From assembly GCF_017348915.1 (NCBI RefSeq), contig NZ_CP071383.1, forward strand, positions 248,001 to 312,000: a DNA stretch of 64,000 nucleotides. Direction: 5' to 3'. Below the pieces are notes generated by a model. That model did no database searches and was not told where the DNA came from. It worked only from the letters and a program-made list of their open reading frames with translations. Positions 63,883 through 64,000 of this stretch are shown in pieces. Origin of the DNA: Leclercia pneumoniae. Lineage in GTDB: Bacteria > Pseudomonadota > Gammaproteobacteria > Enterobacterales > Enterobacteriaceae. The position numbers were made by a program, and so were the translations under genes. Positions within the stretch are counted from its first letter, which is position 1, and every line of letters starts with the position of its first letter.

Positions 63883-64000
63883 TGAAACCCGCGATCCTGG
63901 TCGTTGATGACGATACCGCCGTGTGCGAACTGCTGCAGGATGTGCTGAACGAGCATGTCTTTACGGTGCATGTGTGCCATACCGGCCATGAAGCCCTGCG
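63883..64000 (+). CDS. Response regulator receiver domain, 3' part beyond the window
   Basis: Only 39 codons are visible. The ATG at 63883 opens MKPAILVVDDDTAVCELLQD, with the acidic cluster VDDD of a CheY-like receiver. The family cannot be told from this fragment; the neighbourhood with fdhF would fit a sigma-54 type regulator, but that is speculation. Confidence 0.7.

Overview
The window is a stretch of enterobacterial chromosome. Gene content and order from lysC to fdhF follow the E. coli/Salmonella backbone, with proteins near-identical to those families: lysC, pgi, yjbEFGH, psiE, malGFE/malK-lamB-malM, ubiCA, plsB/dgkA, lexA-dinF, yjbJ, zur, dusA, pspG, qor, dnaB, alr, tyrB, aphA, yjbQR, uvrA/ssb, yjcB, pdeC, soxS/soxR, ghxP, yjcE, acs-yjcH-actP, gltP, yjcO, fdhF. 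Base composition is moderately GC-rich. Differences from E. coli suggest Enterobacter, Lelliottia, Leclercia or a close relative: no yjbI, no yjbLM, no nrf operon between acs and gltP, and added GST, cidAB, cupin, TraF-like and sugar-related genes. The species is inference.

Layout. 1-8.2 kb: end of an RlaP/YcgL-type nucleotidyltransferase gene, lysC (minus), pgi, and the yjbEFGH exopolysaccharide operon. 8.4-16.6 kb: psiE and the divergent maltose regulon (malEFG against malK-lamB-malM) with MalT/CRP-type sites between. 16.8-24.2 kb: ubiCA, plsB, dgkA, the SOS operon lexA-dinF with two LexA boxes, yjbJ and zur. 24.3-26.3 kb: a small non-E. coli insert (cupin protein, TraF-like outer-membrane protein). 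26.4-38.7 kb: conserved housekeeping genes, including pspG with a sigma-54 promoter and uvrA/ssb with a LexA box. 39.2-43.6 kb: a c-di-GMP pair (a frame-disrupted GGDEF gene and the EAL gene pdeC), then the redox switch soxS/soxR and the sRNA SraL. 43.7-47.8 kb: GST, the purine permease ghxP with PurR-like boxes, and the antiporter yjcE. 47.8-54.2 kb: accessory genes (a LysR regulator with cidAB; a TogB-like sugar-binding protein, a Gfo/Idh/MocA dehydrogenase and a 522-residue protein of unknown function). 54.4-64 kb: the acetate operon acs-yjcH-actP, gltP, yjcO, a complete hok/sok-type toxin-antitoxin locus, the selenoprotein gene fdhF, and the start of a response regulator gene.

Most notable: (1) a chromosomal hok/sok locus with toxin, leader, antisense region and the long-range pairing of the mRNA ends all visible; (2) a lysC leader with no recognisable lysine riboswitch but a near-consensus promoter just upstream; (3) an orphan carbohydrate cluster with an unfamiliar 522-residue protein; (4) a palindromic repeat family placed inside the malEFG and acs operons, in the malE-malF gap where E. 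coli carries REP elements; (5) probable frame disruptions in both neighbouring c-di-GMP genes.
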